Below, in pieces: positions 1 to 8,480 of a stretch of DNA of 64,000 nt. The DNA is from Lucinisca nassula (Eukaryota > Mollusca > Bivalvia > Lucinida > Lucinidae), in NCBI GenBank assembly GCA_963580285.1, contig OY757014.1, positions 20,376,088 to 20,440,087 of the forward strand. The letters run 5' to 3'. The position numbers and the translations under genes were made by a program. The notes under the pieces were generated by a model that did no database searches, had not been told where the DNA came from, and saw only the letters and a list, made by a program, of their open reading frames with translations. Positions within the stretch are counted from its first letter, which is position 1, and each line of letters begins with the position of its first letter.

Positions 1-309
1 ATAATTTCCTGTTGGAAAGGTAACTTTATAATCTGAACATTTTTTTGTTTGTCTGCAAATTTCATGCCTTAAGTGATCAAACTTTATGTCAATGAAAGCA
101 TTATTTGTTAATCGAAGAAAGAAAAAATTATTTTTCTCTGTGATATTCATGATTTCACCTGGTGTTATTATTTCTGCTAAAGCTACCTCCCAATTTTGTT
201 TGTCAATTTGAATAGGACAGTCTAATTTGACTTTGAAAGTAGATTGAGTATTTTTGGGAAATGTGTCTAAAGAACTGTCACTTAATAATGTCAAGTAAAA
301 TTCTTTCAT
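1..309 (-). CDS. Polinton structural-type protein, N-terminal part (cut by window edge)
   Basis: An open frame starts at 309 and runs off the window after about 103 codons. It begins with the pattern FYLTLLSDSS, then FPKNTQSTFKVKL, then WEVALAEIITPGE. I recognise this as a recurrent start of a Polinton-associated protein family with a presumed virion or assembly role, but I cannot assign it to penton or another capsid component. Its ATG overlaps the stop of the upstream membrane-protein gene in an ATGA arrangement (306-309). The C-terminal part lies outside the window. Confidence 0.7.
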   Translation of the reverse strand, partial: MKEFYLTLLSDSSLDTFPKNTQSTFKVKLDCPIQIDKQNWEVALAEIITPGEIMNITEKNNFFFLRLTNNAFIDIKFDHLRHEICRQTKKCSDYKVTFPTGNY

Positions 310-593
310 GGTTTTTGTTTTTCCTCAGGGAGAGAAGATGCAATTGGAGTTTGTCTTTTGAATTTTAATCCTGGGGATGGTAAAATGTATCCAACAGAGC
401 TACTGAGTAATATCAACCACAATTCTTTGTCTGGACTTCTTAAACTGATTTGTACCAATGAGGTGATAATGATGGCATAAACAACAATAATTTGAGCCAA
501 AAATGTTAAGCGATTTTTTGCTAATATTCCTTGACTACCGTCTGCAGATTGTAAAGAAGCAGTGTCACGCACGAATGAGCTTCTGAAATTCAT
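306..593 (-). CDS. Small membrane protein of Polinton elements
   Basis: The frame opens at 632, but I prefer the methionine at 593 because it lies 11 nt after the integrase stop, giving about 95 aa. A hydrophobic segment (LTFLAQIIVVYAIIITSLVQ) is followed by LWLILLSSSVGYILPSP, a pattern I associate with a conserved small Polinton membrane protein of unknown function. The C-terminus is short and polar. The gene lies between integrase and the structural-type protein and overlaps the latter by 4 nt (ATGA). If the 632 start were used, the first 13 codons would overlap the integrase C-terminus. Confidence 0.65.
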   Translation of the reverse strand: MNFRSSFVRDTASLQSADGSQGILAKNRLTFLAQIIVVYAIIITSLVQISLRSPDKELWLILLSSSVGYILPSPGLKFKRQTPIASSLPEEKQKP

Positions 594-604
594 GTTCACC
601 GTTT

Positions 605-1669
605 TTATAGAAGATCTGATTCTAAAATCCAACTATCAAATTTAGATGGATACCCTTTCCAGTGAACTTTTATTTCTTTGATCCACTTTTTACCAATTTT
701 ACGTTTTCTGCGATCTATGATAGATTCAATTTCGAATATTTGATCTTTTTCTACACGTTGTAACTCTTGCGAGTAAAAAGTGCCTTTGACTACCTCGCCG
801 TCCAGATCTACTATTTTATAGGTTACAGGATTTTGATGTTTGTATACAGCCGAAATTTGAAACAACTCTTGTGTCCAGTTTGGTAAATAACCTTTATCAA
901 AAGTACGTTTTGTCTTGTTAATGCGAACATAATCACTGACTTTTAATTTTGGACTTTGATGTTTTTGTTTCTTTCCAAATAAATTTTCTGACACTACAAC
1001 TTCGTTTTTCCTAGTCACAAATGCAGGTGCACATTTGATACTTCGATGATATGCATGGTTGTAACCATGAACTAATTTTGGAAGTACATCAATATATCTC
1101 AGCGTACGATGATGTGTAAAATATTTCCACATGCGACTTTTCAAAGTTCTTTGAAATCTTTCGACAATACTGGCTTTAGTTTCAGGATTTTCTGTCGTGA
1201 AAAAATGAATCTTTTTTGACTTTAAAAAATTTTGAAAATTTTTATTTTTAAATTCTGTTCCTTTATCAGACTGGAGGCTTTTTGGACTTCGTTTTTTCAA
1301 GATCAATTTGAATGCTTTGATCAAAGTTTTACCCGTCTTGTCTTTGATGGGAACAACCCAGGCAAATTTGGAAAATACATCGATGACACAAAGCAAGTAT
1401 CGGTGTTTGTTATTGAACTTAGACATACTTGATACATCTGCTAAATCTGCTTGCCATTGATAATCGATTCCTGCAACTACAGTTTTTCGACGTTTGAATT
1501 TTCTTCGAATAGGTTTATGCAAAGTGTACGTCTTTTGTTTCCTCAACCAATCCCTGACATCTTTAAGTTTTACTTTTTTAGAAGTTTTTCTAGCTAACTG
1601 GAATAAAGCTTGTTCTCCAGCATAGGCAGCAGGACTTTTAGGATCATAATATAATTTTTCAAACTTCAT
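605..1669 (-). CDS. INT: Retrovirus-type integrase with C-terminal chromodomain
   Basis: This 354-aa DDE integrase would carry out strand transfer of the element's ends into host DNA. The N-terminal region is the Polinton-type segment with YTLHKPIRRKF. The rve core carries the acidic triad: D in WQADLAD (about residue 75), D in LQSDKGTEF, and E in ETKASIVERFQ about 35 residues later. The C-terminus (about residues 310-354) reads as a chromodomain, with FEIESIIDRR, IKVHWKGY and SWILESDLL, which may direct integration to modified histones. The ATG overlaps the stop of the upstream gene (ATGA, 1666-1669). The catalytic residues are present and the frame is intact, so the enzyme could be functional; this is not shown by sequence alone. 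Confidence 0.95.
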   Translation of the reverse strand: MKFEKLYYDPKSPAAYAGEQALFQLARKTSKKVKLKDVRDWLRKQKTYTLHKPIRRKFKRRKTVVAGIDYQWQADLADVSSMSKFNNKHRYLLCVIDVFSKFAWVVPIKDKTGKTLIKAFKLILKKRSPKSLQSDKGTEFKNKNFQNFLKSKKIHFFTTENPETKASIVERFQRTLKSRMWKYFTHHRTLRYIDVLPKLVHGYNHAYHRSIKCAPAFVTRKNEVVVSENLFGKKQKHQSPKLKVSDYVRINKTKRTFDKGYLPNWTQELFQISAVYKHQNPVTYKIVDLDGEVVKGTFYSQELQRVEKDQIFEIESIIDRRKRKIGKKWIKEIKVHWKGYPSKFDSWILESDLL

Positions 1670-2442
1670 TGTTCATCATAGGTTAACCATTTAGGTATGA
1701 AAGGACCTTCCATTTCTTCTTCTTTTATATGTTTTCTCGCTAATCGCCTTACGTGTTTTTTGACTGAGGGCAGATCATATTTACGCTGTTTTGTATAGGG
1801 AGTCCTTATTTTATGACGTTTTGTTTTAGGAGGAGTCACAAAGACATCCTCTGGTGATTGTTCAGGAGGAGGAAGCTGATGTTCGTGCATCCATTCCCAT
1901 CTGTCTCTATTGCCTACCACATCTTGAGGAATATTCAATTCTCTCAATCCTTGTGCAAAAGCTTGCCAACCCGTGGGCTCAATACCTTTCCTATGTCTGA
2001 TCACATCATTGACCAAGTCGATAATGTTAGAACCAGGAATAGGTTTTCCATACATCTTGACTGTACCATCATCATCCCAAGCTATGTTTTTATTTTCTTG
2101 CAACATAGAAAGCAAAAGCTGAGCTTTTCTTTTCATGGTGGAAGGAACACTGTCAATAATGTGCTGATCAATCTTCTTAGGTTGCAGAACAGGCTGGGAA
2201 AGGGAAACTGAAGGTTCTTTTAAAGCTTTTTTATGAGCCGTCTTAAATGTATGCAAAGTTTCACCAAACAACTGAGACTTTTCTGATTCCGAGATTTCAT
2301 TATTACTCATAACAGAAGACAAGTCGTTTTGAAGATTAGCAGTAGCCGAAACTTCAGGATCAGGTGGTAATCTAGGTTTCTGAATTTGTTCCTCTTTCCA
2401 ACGTTTCATATCTTCCCAAAGTTTGAATGGGACAATAGCCAT
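1666..2442 (-). CDS. Conserved Polinton protein, possible virion component
   Basis: The frame is open from 2481, but the start MAIVPFKLWEDMKRWK at 2442 lies 1 nt after the stop of the preceding gene and matches the usual family start, giving 258 aa. Visible blocks are DLSSVMSNNEISESEKSQLF near residue 40, WDDDGTVKMYGKPIPGSNI in the middle, a nearby RHRKGIEPTG, and a basic Lys/Arg/His-rich C-terminus. I recognise this layout from Polintons but know no activity; a capsid-associated or DNA-binding role is inference. It sits in the tightly packed cluster between the small basic protein and integrase. Confidence 0.75.
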   Translation of the reverse strand: MAIVPFKLWEDMKRWKEEQIQKPRLPPDPEVSATANLQNDLSSVMSNNEISESEKSQLFGETLHTFKTAHKKALKEPSVSLSQPVLQPKKIDQHIIDSVPSTMKRKAQLLLSMLQENKNIAWDDDGTVKMYGKPIPGSNIIDLVNDVIRHRKGIEPTGWQAFAQGLRELNIPQDVVGNRDRWEWMHEHQLPPPEQSPEDVFVTPPKTKRHKIRTPYTKQRKYDLPSVKKHVRRLARKHIKEEEMEGPFIPKWLTYDEQ

Positions 2443-2443
2443 T

Positions 2444-2842
2444 TTACGCCCTTCCATGATTTGGATTAAGAAGGCCACCAAGGACAGATCCTATGAGTGG
2501 GGCAATCAAAGGTTTGAGTAACAATCCTAGTAAAACCCCGCCTTTCTGATTAATGATTTTCTTTTTTGCTGCAACAGGGACCTGTTTTGTACTCAGCAAA
2601 CGAACATGCTGTTTTCTAGATTGTAAGTGTTGTTTCTGAGCTTTAGTAAGATGTACATTGCCTTTTATAATGTTTAAGCAACATTCCCCTACACAATCGA
2701 TCACTTCTTTGGGTGAATCATTGATTATTTTTTGACGAAATTTTGGAGGTAATTGACAAAGTCCTTCTAAAAAAGGACCATATTTATTAATCAAAGAAGT
2801 TTTCTTTTTTCTCAGAGTTTTCCTTTTACGTACGGCCGTCAT
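2444..2842 (-). CDS. Small basic, membrane-active-like Polinton protein (copy 2)
   Basis: This 132-aa protein has a strongly basic N-terminus (VRKRKTLRKKK), a central helical region with CVGECCLNIIKGNVHLTKAQ, then KKKIINQKGG followed by a hydrophobic glycine-rich tail (LLGLLLKPLIAPLIGSVLGG). The basic plus hydrophobic layout recalls adenovirus core or membrane-lytic minor proteins (pX/pVI type); that comparison is inference. It aligns with the protein encoded just upstream (2888-3589): LTKAQKQHL against LPKQTKKFM, and KKKIINQKGG against KRNIILKPGG. The two are probably tandem paralogues. A TATA box lies about 43 nt before the ATG. Confidence 0.7.
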   Translation of the reverse strand: MTAVRKRKTLRKKKTSLINKYGPFLEGLCQLPPKFRQKIINDSPKEVIDCVGECCLNIIKGNVHLTKAQKQHLQSRKQHVRLLSTKQVPVAAKKKIINQKGGVLLGLLLKPLIAPLIGSVLGGLLNPNHGRA

Positions 2843-2884
2843 GATTGTCGTGATACACTATGAAGAATCCCAGTCGAACATGGG

Positions 2885-2892
2885 CTTTTATA
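2885..2892 (-). promoter_or_regulatory. TATA box (TATAAAAG) before the 2842 gene
   Basis: TATAAAAG lies 43 nt upstream of the ATG at 2842. It includes the TAA stop of the preceding gene (2888-2890), so one ATATAAAAG string ends one protein and would start transcription of the next. Confidence 0.6.
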
Positions 2893-3589
2893 TTTTGCGT
2901 CTCGTAAGTTTCAAGTTTGGACCTCTGTTATTGATTCTAAAAGGTTGATTATACATTTTTTGTCCCTGCAAAGCTTTTTCGCGCATTGCAGCTTCAAATC
3001 CAAACTGTCTTGCAGTTTGAAAAACACGTGGTTCCCCAGCATAGAGTGGTTGAAATCTAGCAATATTTGGTGAAATGGTTTTTCGACGAGTTACAGAGCG
3101 AGCATTTTCAGTAGGCGATCGCATCCCAAGACTTTGCCATGATGTAATTGGACGTTTTCTCACAGTAATAAATTTTTCATTAATTTTTCTAGGTTTTTTC
3201 TTTTTTTCAGAAGTCTTCTTTACAGAAGTCTTCTTTTTGGCAAACCGTCTTAATATTTTATTACCGTCCCATCGTATTAATGTTCTGATAATAACGCCAC
3301 CCAAGAAACCACCACCGCCAGGTTTCAAAATGATGTTACGTTTAACATCACTATTGACCATGGTGCTTGTTAATTTTCTGAGATCATCTTTATGTTTTTC
3401 CATAAATTTCTTTGTCTGTTTGGGTAATTTCATTTTACCCTCAACGATTTTTCTTGCAGCCAAAGAAAACCATTTTATCATTTCGAGTAATCCCTCATTG
3501 AGCAATTGTTTACGTTTTACAGTATTTGGTTCTCTACTCAAATTGTAGAGTGCCCTTATCAAGTTAGCTGATGTTCGTTTCGAAACCAT
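2888..3589 (-). CDS. Basic Polinton protein with GG-rich hydrophobic segment (copy 1)
   Basis: This 233-aa protein has an N-terminal helical region (ANLIRALYNLSREP to about residue 85), then KRNIILKPGGGGFLGGVI, where lysine-rich sequence meets a glycine/hydrophobic stretch. A long basic tail follows (KKKTSVKKTSEKKKKPRK and more). The first about 110 residues parallel the 132-aa neighbour; the basic tail is extra. A core or DNA-condensing virion protein is plausible from charge and position next to the packaging ATPase, but this is inference. A TATA box lies about 36 nt upstream. Confidence 0.7.
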   Translation of the reverse strand: MVSKRTSANLIRALYNLSREPNTVKRKQLLNEGLLEMIKWFSLAARKIVEGKMKLPKQTKKFMEKHKDDLRKLTSTMVNSDVKRNIILKPGGGGFLGGVIIRTLIRWDGNKILRRFAKKKTSVKKTSEKKKKPRKINEKFITVRKRPITSWQSLGMRSPTENARSVTRRKTISPNIARFQPLYAGEPRVFQTARQFGFEAAMREKALQGQKMYNQPFRINNRGPNLKLTRRKI

Positions 3590-3624
3590 AATGACTTGTG
3601 ATCAATTTTCAAATCAGACACACA

Positions 3625-3632
3625 CTTTTATA
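3625..3632 (-). promoter_or_regulatory. TATA box (TATAAAAG) before the 3589 gene
   Basis: TATAAAAG lies 36 nt upstream of the ATG at 3589. It contains the TAA stop codon of the ATPase gene (3628-3630), the same arrangement as at 2885-2892. Confidence 0.6.
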
Positions 3633-4320
3633 TGTTTGGGAAATAAACAACTGGTCCTTGATGATTTGGTTTTGTAAACCAGTTTTGAAAAATATTTGTT
3701 CTAAATCTCAATAGATCTGGTGTGTCTGGTTTCAAATCGATCAGTAAGTATCCATGTGGTTTGGATGTGGCATCATTGAAAGCATACATCAAATGTGGAG
3801 ATTGAAGTTGTTTTGCCAAAACTTTGACTTGCATTTTATCTCGAGGACTTTGAAACAAAATGAGATAATGTGCATTCAAACTGATAGTTCGACTATCTTT
3901 ACTTTGGTGAAACAAATTTTGCGTGATGTATATCACACTTGCATTTCGATGATGCCCTTTCCTTGTAAACCACAATTTGATTTTTTCTTCATCTTTGTCT
4001 CCTAACATATCGTCAAAGACGATCAAGTGAGACAAACTCGTATCGCTGACAATGTCATCATCGTCATTGGGAATTCCAGAAAGAAATGTGATGTTGGATC
4101 CTTCACGTTCTTGCAAGATATTATAAGTTGGTTGCCATTCTTTGTAGCACCACACGATACGTTGTGGTTGAATATCAAACAAGTCATCTTTGTATTCAAT
4201 GACTTTTCTTACAAACTCTGTTTTTCCAGATCCACTTGGACCTGATATAAAGAGATTAGCAGGATGTTTGAAAAACAAACTGTTAATATCTTGTACTACT
4301 GGTGTCTGAATGCTTGACAT
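3628..4320 (-). CDS. A32/FtsK-HerA-type genome-packaging ATPase
   Basis: This 230-aa P-loop ATPase would translocate the element's DNA into capsids. Walker A is FISGPSGSGKTEFV (about residues 24-37) and Walker B is HLIVFDDML (about 98-106). Length and motif order fit Polinton and poxvirus A32-like packaging ATPases, and the position beside the polymerase fits too. An AT-rich TATATAAATATA string about 40 nt upstream is the likely core promoter. The frame is intact and both motifs are complete. Confidence 0.92.
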   Translation of the reverse strand: MSSIQTPVVQDINSLFFKHPANLFISGPSGSGKTEFVRKVIEYKDDLFDIQPQRIVWCYKEWQPTYNILQEREGSNITFLSGIPNDDDDIVSDTSLSHLIVFDDMLGDKDEEKIKLWFTRKGHHRNASVIYITQNLFHQSKDSRTISLNAHYLILFQSPRDKMQVKVLAKQLQSPHLMYAFNDATSKPHGYLLIDLKPDTPDLLRFRTNIFQNWFTKPNHQGPVVYFPNI

Positions 4321-4353
4321 GATGAGTAATGAGAAAGAACAACGAACAACATG

Positions 4354-4364
4354 TATATTTATAT
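4354..4364 (-). promoter_or_regulatory. TATA-like promoter of the ATPase gene
   Basis: TATATAAATAT lies about 34-44 nt before the ATPase ATG, in the only noncoding gap (4321-4411) between polB and the ATPase. Confidence 0.45.
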
Positions 4365-4411
4365 ACTTTTAATGATGTAAAACAAATCTTATGTACTAAG
4401 ATATCATGGTA

Positions 4412-7400
4412 TTATTCATAACCATATGGCACAGTGTACCCATTTTTCACAATCACACGTTTGTCATAGGTAAATCTATAAATCTTTGAAAGTTTTTCAG
4501 TGGTCACTTTTCTATTGGGATGTTTTCTTATTTTATGTTGATACTGCACAGTTTCACGGAAATCTCTATCTTTAGATTTTGCCCAGTTTAACATTTTCTC
4601 AAAATGTATGATTTGAGAAGTGTTAAAATCCAATGTCAGACCTTTCACTTTACAAGTGGATTTTCTGTCACCATTGTTTTCAACATACTCGTAACCATAG
4701 TTCTTTGGCCCCATACCAACAAATTTTGTGATTTTTGCATTGGGCATTTCATCAGTCCATTCCCCAAGTCGATTATTCACAATAGTTGGATTCCAAAGTT
4801 TGGGATTGTGGACATAGATTGCAGAGTCAGTGTCAAAGTAGAGTACACGTGTATCAAGTTTGTGTAACACACTGTACAATTTCAATCTGGCTTGTGCTGT
4901 CACAAAAGATGCTACTACCACATTACTACAACTATGAGGTTCAATGATAGAGTCTGTTTCTTCCCAGTTGACATGTAAAAACTGTTCACCATAGACATCA
5001 ACATACTTGACTTTTTTCATGGGATTGCTTACCAATTCAAAGTATGTTGATGGTTCTGAGATGTATTCAGTTTTAGTCATATTATCTCTTTGTGCCAATT
5101 TTCCCCACAAGTTATTCAACTCAGTCTTTGCAGTAGCCCTACGACCCTTATTCTTTTCAATATGCTCCAATCTAATTCCCTCTGCCTCCAAGTAATCTTG
5201 TTTGAACTTTTCTTTGTCTGCCTCAGTTTTACACCAATCAGGATATCCACTGGCCTCTTGCTTTATTTTCAGGAATGTATCAATATACCCAGCAAAGATT
5301 CCACCTTGGCCAGTTTCTTTATCATACTTAGTTGTCTCGGGAAAATGCCAAACCTCATAAATTTCTGTAAGTTGATAACCAAGTTTCAAAGCTTCAAACA
5401 ATTCTATACTGACCCAAGTTCCAACCAATTCTCTATCTTCTGCTTTCGTATGATGACAAAGTTGTGAGTTGTCTGACTTTTCAGCACATGTTCTACAGAG
5501 TGGAAACAGAAGTTTATTGTTACATTTGTAAGGGAGTACTGGATGATACAAGTTTCTGGGTGGAAGAACTTTACATTTGATCAGACCACAATATTGTTGA
5601 ATATTGTCTTTGTCAATTTCTTCTTGAGAATAAATCTCCGGATGACCTAGTGGAAACACACCATATTTACAAATGTATGGGTACAGAGAACAGACATCAA
5701 TATACTTGATTTCTTGATCTGAACGTTCATCAATCTCATGGTACAATTTGGTAGCATTAGTTCTGCCCCCAAATAAAGCATCTCTGGGTTTCAAGGGATC
5801 CAAGTTAGTAAATTCAGCCTCAACCAAAGTTTGGAATTCTTTGTCTTCTCTACACTGTTTGTCAAAATCACATTCCCAACATTCTATGACTTCATACCCT
5901 GCAGCTTTCAGAGTTTCAACCTTTCTCAAAGTGGAACAAAAAAGAGTGTCCATCTTCAAACAGTTGTAGGTATTGATCTTATGCCTGTCAGGATAACATC
6001 TTTGACAACCATGCCAATAACAACCTTGAAATTCATAGATTTTCTTATTTTCTTGGTCAAACCCATCCACGTAAAACGCACCAATTTTCTGTTCACCACC
6101 ATTCAATGCATGTTGAATGTGTGTGTTAGTTTTCTTAGCCATCACTTGCAACCATCTTACAGCCTTGATCGAATATTTCTTTTGGTTTGGATAGCCTTCA
6201 GGAGGAATGATAGCTACTGAGTTTTCTGGCATATGATCCTTTCTCCAAACGAGTGAACAAGTTTGGGCCACCGTACATGCTTCTTTAAAGGGGTCAATTC
6301 CACTAGTTTCCATCAACTGCTGCCTAAAGCAAGCACAACCTCTCCTCAAGATATCGACATCACTCCGACAGTACTCTTCCATTTCTTGCCTGAAGTTAAA
6401 GATAGCATTTGATTCTACTTTAGACTTATGCCATTGCAAGAAGTCGTCTCTGTCTTTGCTAGACATCTGGCCAGGGTTATACATTTCGGCAGGAAAGTAT
6501 GGCCCCACATAGTTTTGGTTAGCTTCAGTATTTGCCAAATGTGGGAAATAACCTTTCTTCATTTCTTTAAGTCCAAAGGTATCAGGGAAACTAGCCAAAC
6601 GTATGTGCAAAAACTGAAACGAATCTTTGAACTCAAGTTTTCCAGCTTTCATGGTTATGATGGTATGCCCATTCATAATCACCTCTGGTTTGTAAGTTCC
6701 ATTCTCTAAGAGATATCTTAAAATAAACTGCCCATCATAACCACCAAAGTTGTGTGCAATACAAATTGAGCCTTCATTAAAAGGTTGAAATAGCCAAGTG
6801 CAAAACTCATGCAAAGTACCAGGACCTTCAAAGATCATTTCTCTTCCTTGATCTGGGAACTTGCTACAATTTTTACACTTTTCATGGATAGGTAAATGAA
6901 TACACTGGTCACAGGCTCTATGTGCTACACAGAAATTAACTTTGTGTTCTCCAGTATTTTGTGAAGATTCAAAATCAAAGAAAATGTACTTGGGTGAGGA
7001 ACTTGTTTCTTCATCATCATCAGATTCTGCATCATCAGATTCGTTGGGTGCATCATCATCAGTCTTACAAACATAAGATTGTATGTAACACTGATGATTT
7101 GCACCCACGACCTCTTTACAAAATCTACATTTTCGATTTCCTGGGCAAACATGATTTTTCTTACTCCCAATGATTCTACTGAAACAATTTCCACAATTAT
7201 ACACTAACTGACACATGGACTTTTTCTGTCCAGGTTTGATTCTTTTATGATTAGCAAAACATTGAGGACTGTAAAATTTTCTTTTACAATCCCTACAGAA
7301 ACAAGTTTCTCCTGCCGCACATAATGTCACATTGTAACATTTGTCACATCCATGGGGACACATATGATCACCACGATGGTTATATCCTTTGTCACAAAGT

Positions 7401-8371
7401 TCACAGAAGTATATACATCCTAGAAAACCAGTTATACTGGTGATAGTATCATAATGATTGTCTCCATTATAGTATATATGTATCACTTTTGTCTGTTTGG
7501 TCATTTCGAATTCAGGTTTGAAGAGAAGGTCATCTTTCGCATGTTGCGAATGTACTTTGATCAGGTAATCAGGTGCTAACACAGCTTGGATCTTCTTGTA
7601 TTCGTCAAGTCCACAAGGTTTGGTAAATGGAACTTGAGCTCGATCCAACAACTTCTTAGCTTCACTCGTCTGCATAGGTTTGGTAGATCGACGAATATGA
7701 TTCCATGTCTTCTTCCAAGTCTGACTATCATCTTTGTCAGCTTGACATTTGCCGACAACCACAGCTCTAGCCAGACACATGGAGTCTTCTGTATTGTTGA
7801 TGGTAACAATACTTCTTTTCATCTTTCTCATATTGTTAGAATCGAAGTAGAGGCCATAGTTTAGTGGCTTTCTTCCACTTCCAACTGGGAGTCTTGTATG
7901 GGTCACTTCCAATGACATCTGCCCATCATCGATTCTGAAGTCTTCATTGGACTGTAAGACTTTTTCAATTTCTTGTGACAGGGCTTCTCCAGTTAACGAG
8001 GATACATCTGTGAAGGGTATAAAGACCCCAAGTTTAAGTCCAGGATGGTAGATGCTAACTCTTATTCTATCATTGCCCTGTGCCTCGGTATGTCTCTTAA
8101 TGTCGTCCACCAATTGTTGGAATAATCGTGGCACAAATTCGAATGGTGATGTCCTCTCAGGAAACTTTCTCATGTCCACGCTGTAAATATTGGCCCTTGT
8201 TCTAAATCGCCTCGACTCCCGCTCTCTTACTGGCTTCATGGTATAATATTGTTCATATTCTTCATCTTCATCTTCTGTGTCAGAGTAGTCTACCAGCTTA
8301 GGTCGCTTAGGTATGGTCTCATCATCCGAACTGGATGGAGTTCTAATTCGCTTCCAATGTCTCTTTGGCAT
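4412..8371 (-). CDS. POLB: Protein-primed family B DNA polymerase with nuclease-like insert
   Basis: This 1319-aa polymerase replicates the element. Exonuclease motifs are YIFFDFES (462-469), AHNFGGYD (539-546) and YCRSD (667-671). Polymerase motif A is YIDVCSLYPYI (890-900), motif B is KTELNNLWGKLAQR (1082-1095) and motif C is LYFDTDSAIY (1177-1186). Between exonuclease and palm, YEFQGCYWHGCQRCYP (779-794) with VIECWECDFD (828-837) resembles a Vsr/PD-(D/E)XK-type nuclease module seen in related polymerases. Residues 319-428 are rich in Cys/His pairs, likely zinc ribbons. Residues 195-310 contain DSMCLARA and NHYDTI, whose Cys and His are OTU-protease-like; this is only a suggestion. No disabling change is seen. 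Confidence 0.95.
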   Translation of the reverse strand: MPKRHWKRIRTPSSSDDETIPKRPKLVDYSDTEDEDEEYEQYYTMKPVRERESRRFRTRANIYSVDMRKFPERTSPFEFVPRLFQQLVDDIKRHTEAQGNDRIRVSIYHPGLKLGVFIPFTDVSSLTGEALSQEIEKVLQSNEDFRIDDGQMSLEVTHTRLPVGSGRKPLNYGLYFDSNNMRKMKRSIVTINNTEDSMCLARAVVVGKCQADKDDSQTWKKTWNHIRRSTKPMQTSEAKKLLDRAQVPFTKPCGLDEYKKIQAVLAPDYLIKVHSQHAKDDLLFKPEFEMTKQTKVIHIYYNGDNHYDTITSITGFLGCIYFCELCDKGYNHRGDHMCPHGCDKCYNVTLCAAGETCFCRDCKRKFYSPQCFANHKRIKPGQKKSMCQLVYNCGNCFSRIIGSKKNHVCPGNRKCRFCKEVVGANHQCYIQSYVCKTDDDAPNESDDAESDDDEETSSSPKYIFFDFESSQNTGEHKVNFCVAHRACDQCIHLPIHEKCKNCSKFPDQGREMIFEGPGTLHEFCTWLFQPFNEGSICIAHNFGGYDGQFILRYLLENGTYKPEVIMNGHTIITMKAGKLEFKDSFQFLHIRLASFPDTFGLKEMKKGYFPHLANTEANQNYVGPYFPAEMYNPGQMSSKDRDDFLQWHKSKVESNAIFNFRQEMEEYCRSDVDILRRGCACFRQQLMETSGIDPFKEACTVAQTCSLVWRKDHMPENSVAIIPPEGYPNQKKYSIKAVRWLQVMAKKTNTHIQHALNGGEQKIGAFYVDGFDQENKKIYEFQGCYWHGCQRCYPDRHKINTYNCLKMDTLFCSTLRKVETLKAAGYEVIECWECDFDKQCREDKEFQTLVEAEFTNLDPLKPRDALFGGRTNATKLYHEIDERSDQEIKYIDVCSLYPYICKYGVFPLGHPEIYSQEEIDKDNIQQYCGLIKCKVLPPRNLYHPVLPYKCNNKLLFPLCRTCAEKSDNSQLCHHTKAEDRELVGTWVSIELFEALKLGYQLTEIYEVWHFPETTKYDKETGQGGIFAGYIDTFLKIKQEASGYPDWCKTEADKEKFKQDYLEAEGIRLEHIEKNKGRRATAKTELNNLWGKLAQRDNMTKTEYISEPSTYFELVSNPMKKVKYVDVYGEQFLHVNWEETDSIIEPHSCSNVVVASFVTAQARLKLYSVLHKLDTRVLYFDTDSAIYVHNPKLWNPTIVNNRLGEWTDEMPNAKITKFVGMGPKNYGYEYVENNGDRKSTCKVKGLTLDFNTSQIIHFEKMLNWAKSKDRDFRETVQYQHKIRKHPNRKVTTEKLSKIYRFTYDKRVIVKNGYTVPYGYE

Positions 8372-8425
8372 GTTAATTGTTTGGTGTTCAATGCTGAACT
8401 ATGAAGCTTCAACCTGAAAAACCCG

Positions 8426-8433
8426 TTTTTATA
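8426..8433. promoter_or_regulatory. Divergent promoter between polB and the rightward accessory genes
   Basis: The 109-nt gap 8372-8480 separates two divergent starts. On the minus strand TATAAAAA lies 55 nt before the polB ATG. The plus strand reads TTTTTATATT about 45 nt before the ATG at 8481, so one AT-rich core could serve both directions. Confidence 0.5.
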
Positions 8434-8480
8434 TTGACCCACTGACTTTGGAAATTCCAAATTCTTGTTTCAGATTAATC

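Noticed and set aside
3075..3548. 157-codon plus-strand open frame opposite the basic Polinton protein
   Set aside because: It lies wholly within the 2888-3589 gene on the other strand and its hydrophobic composition mirrors that gene's lysine-rich codons.
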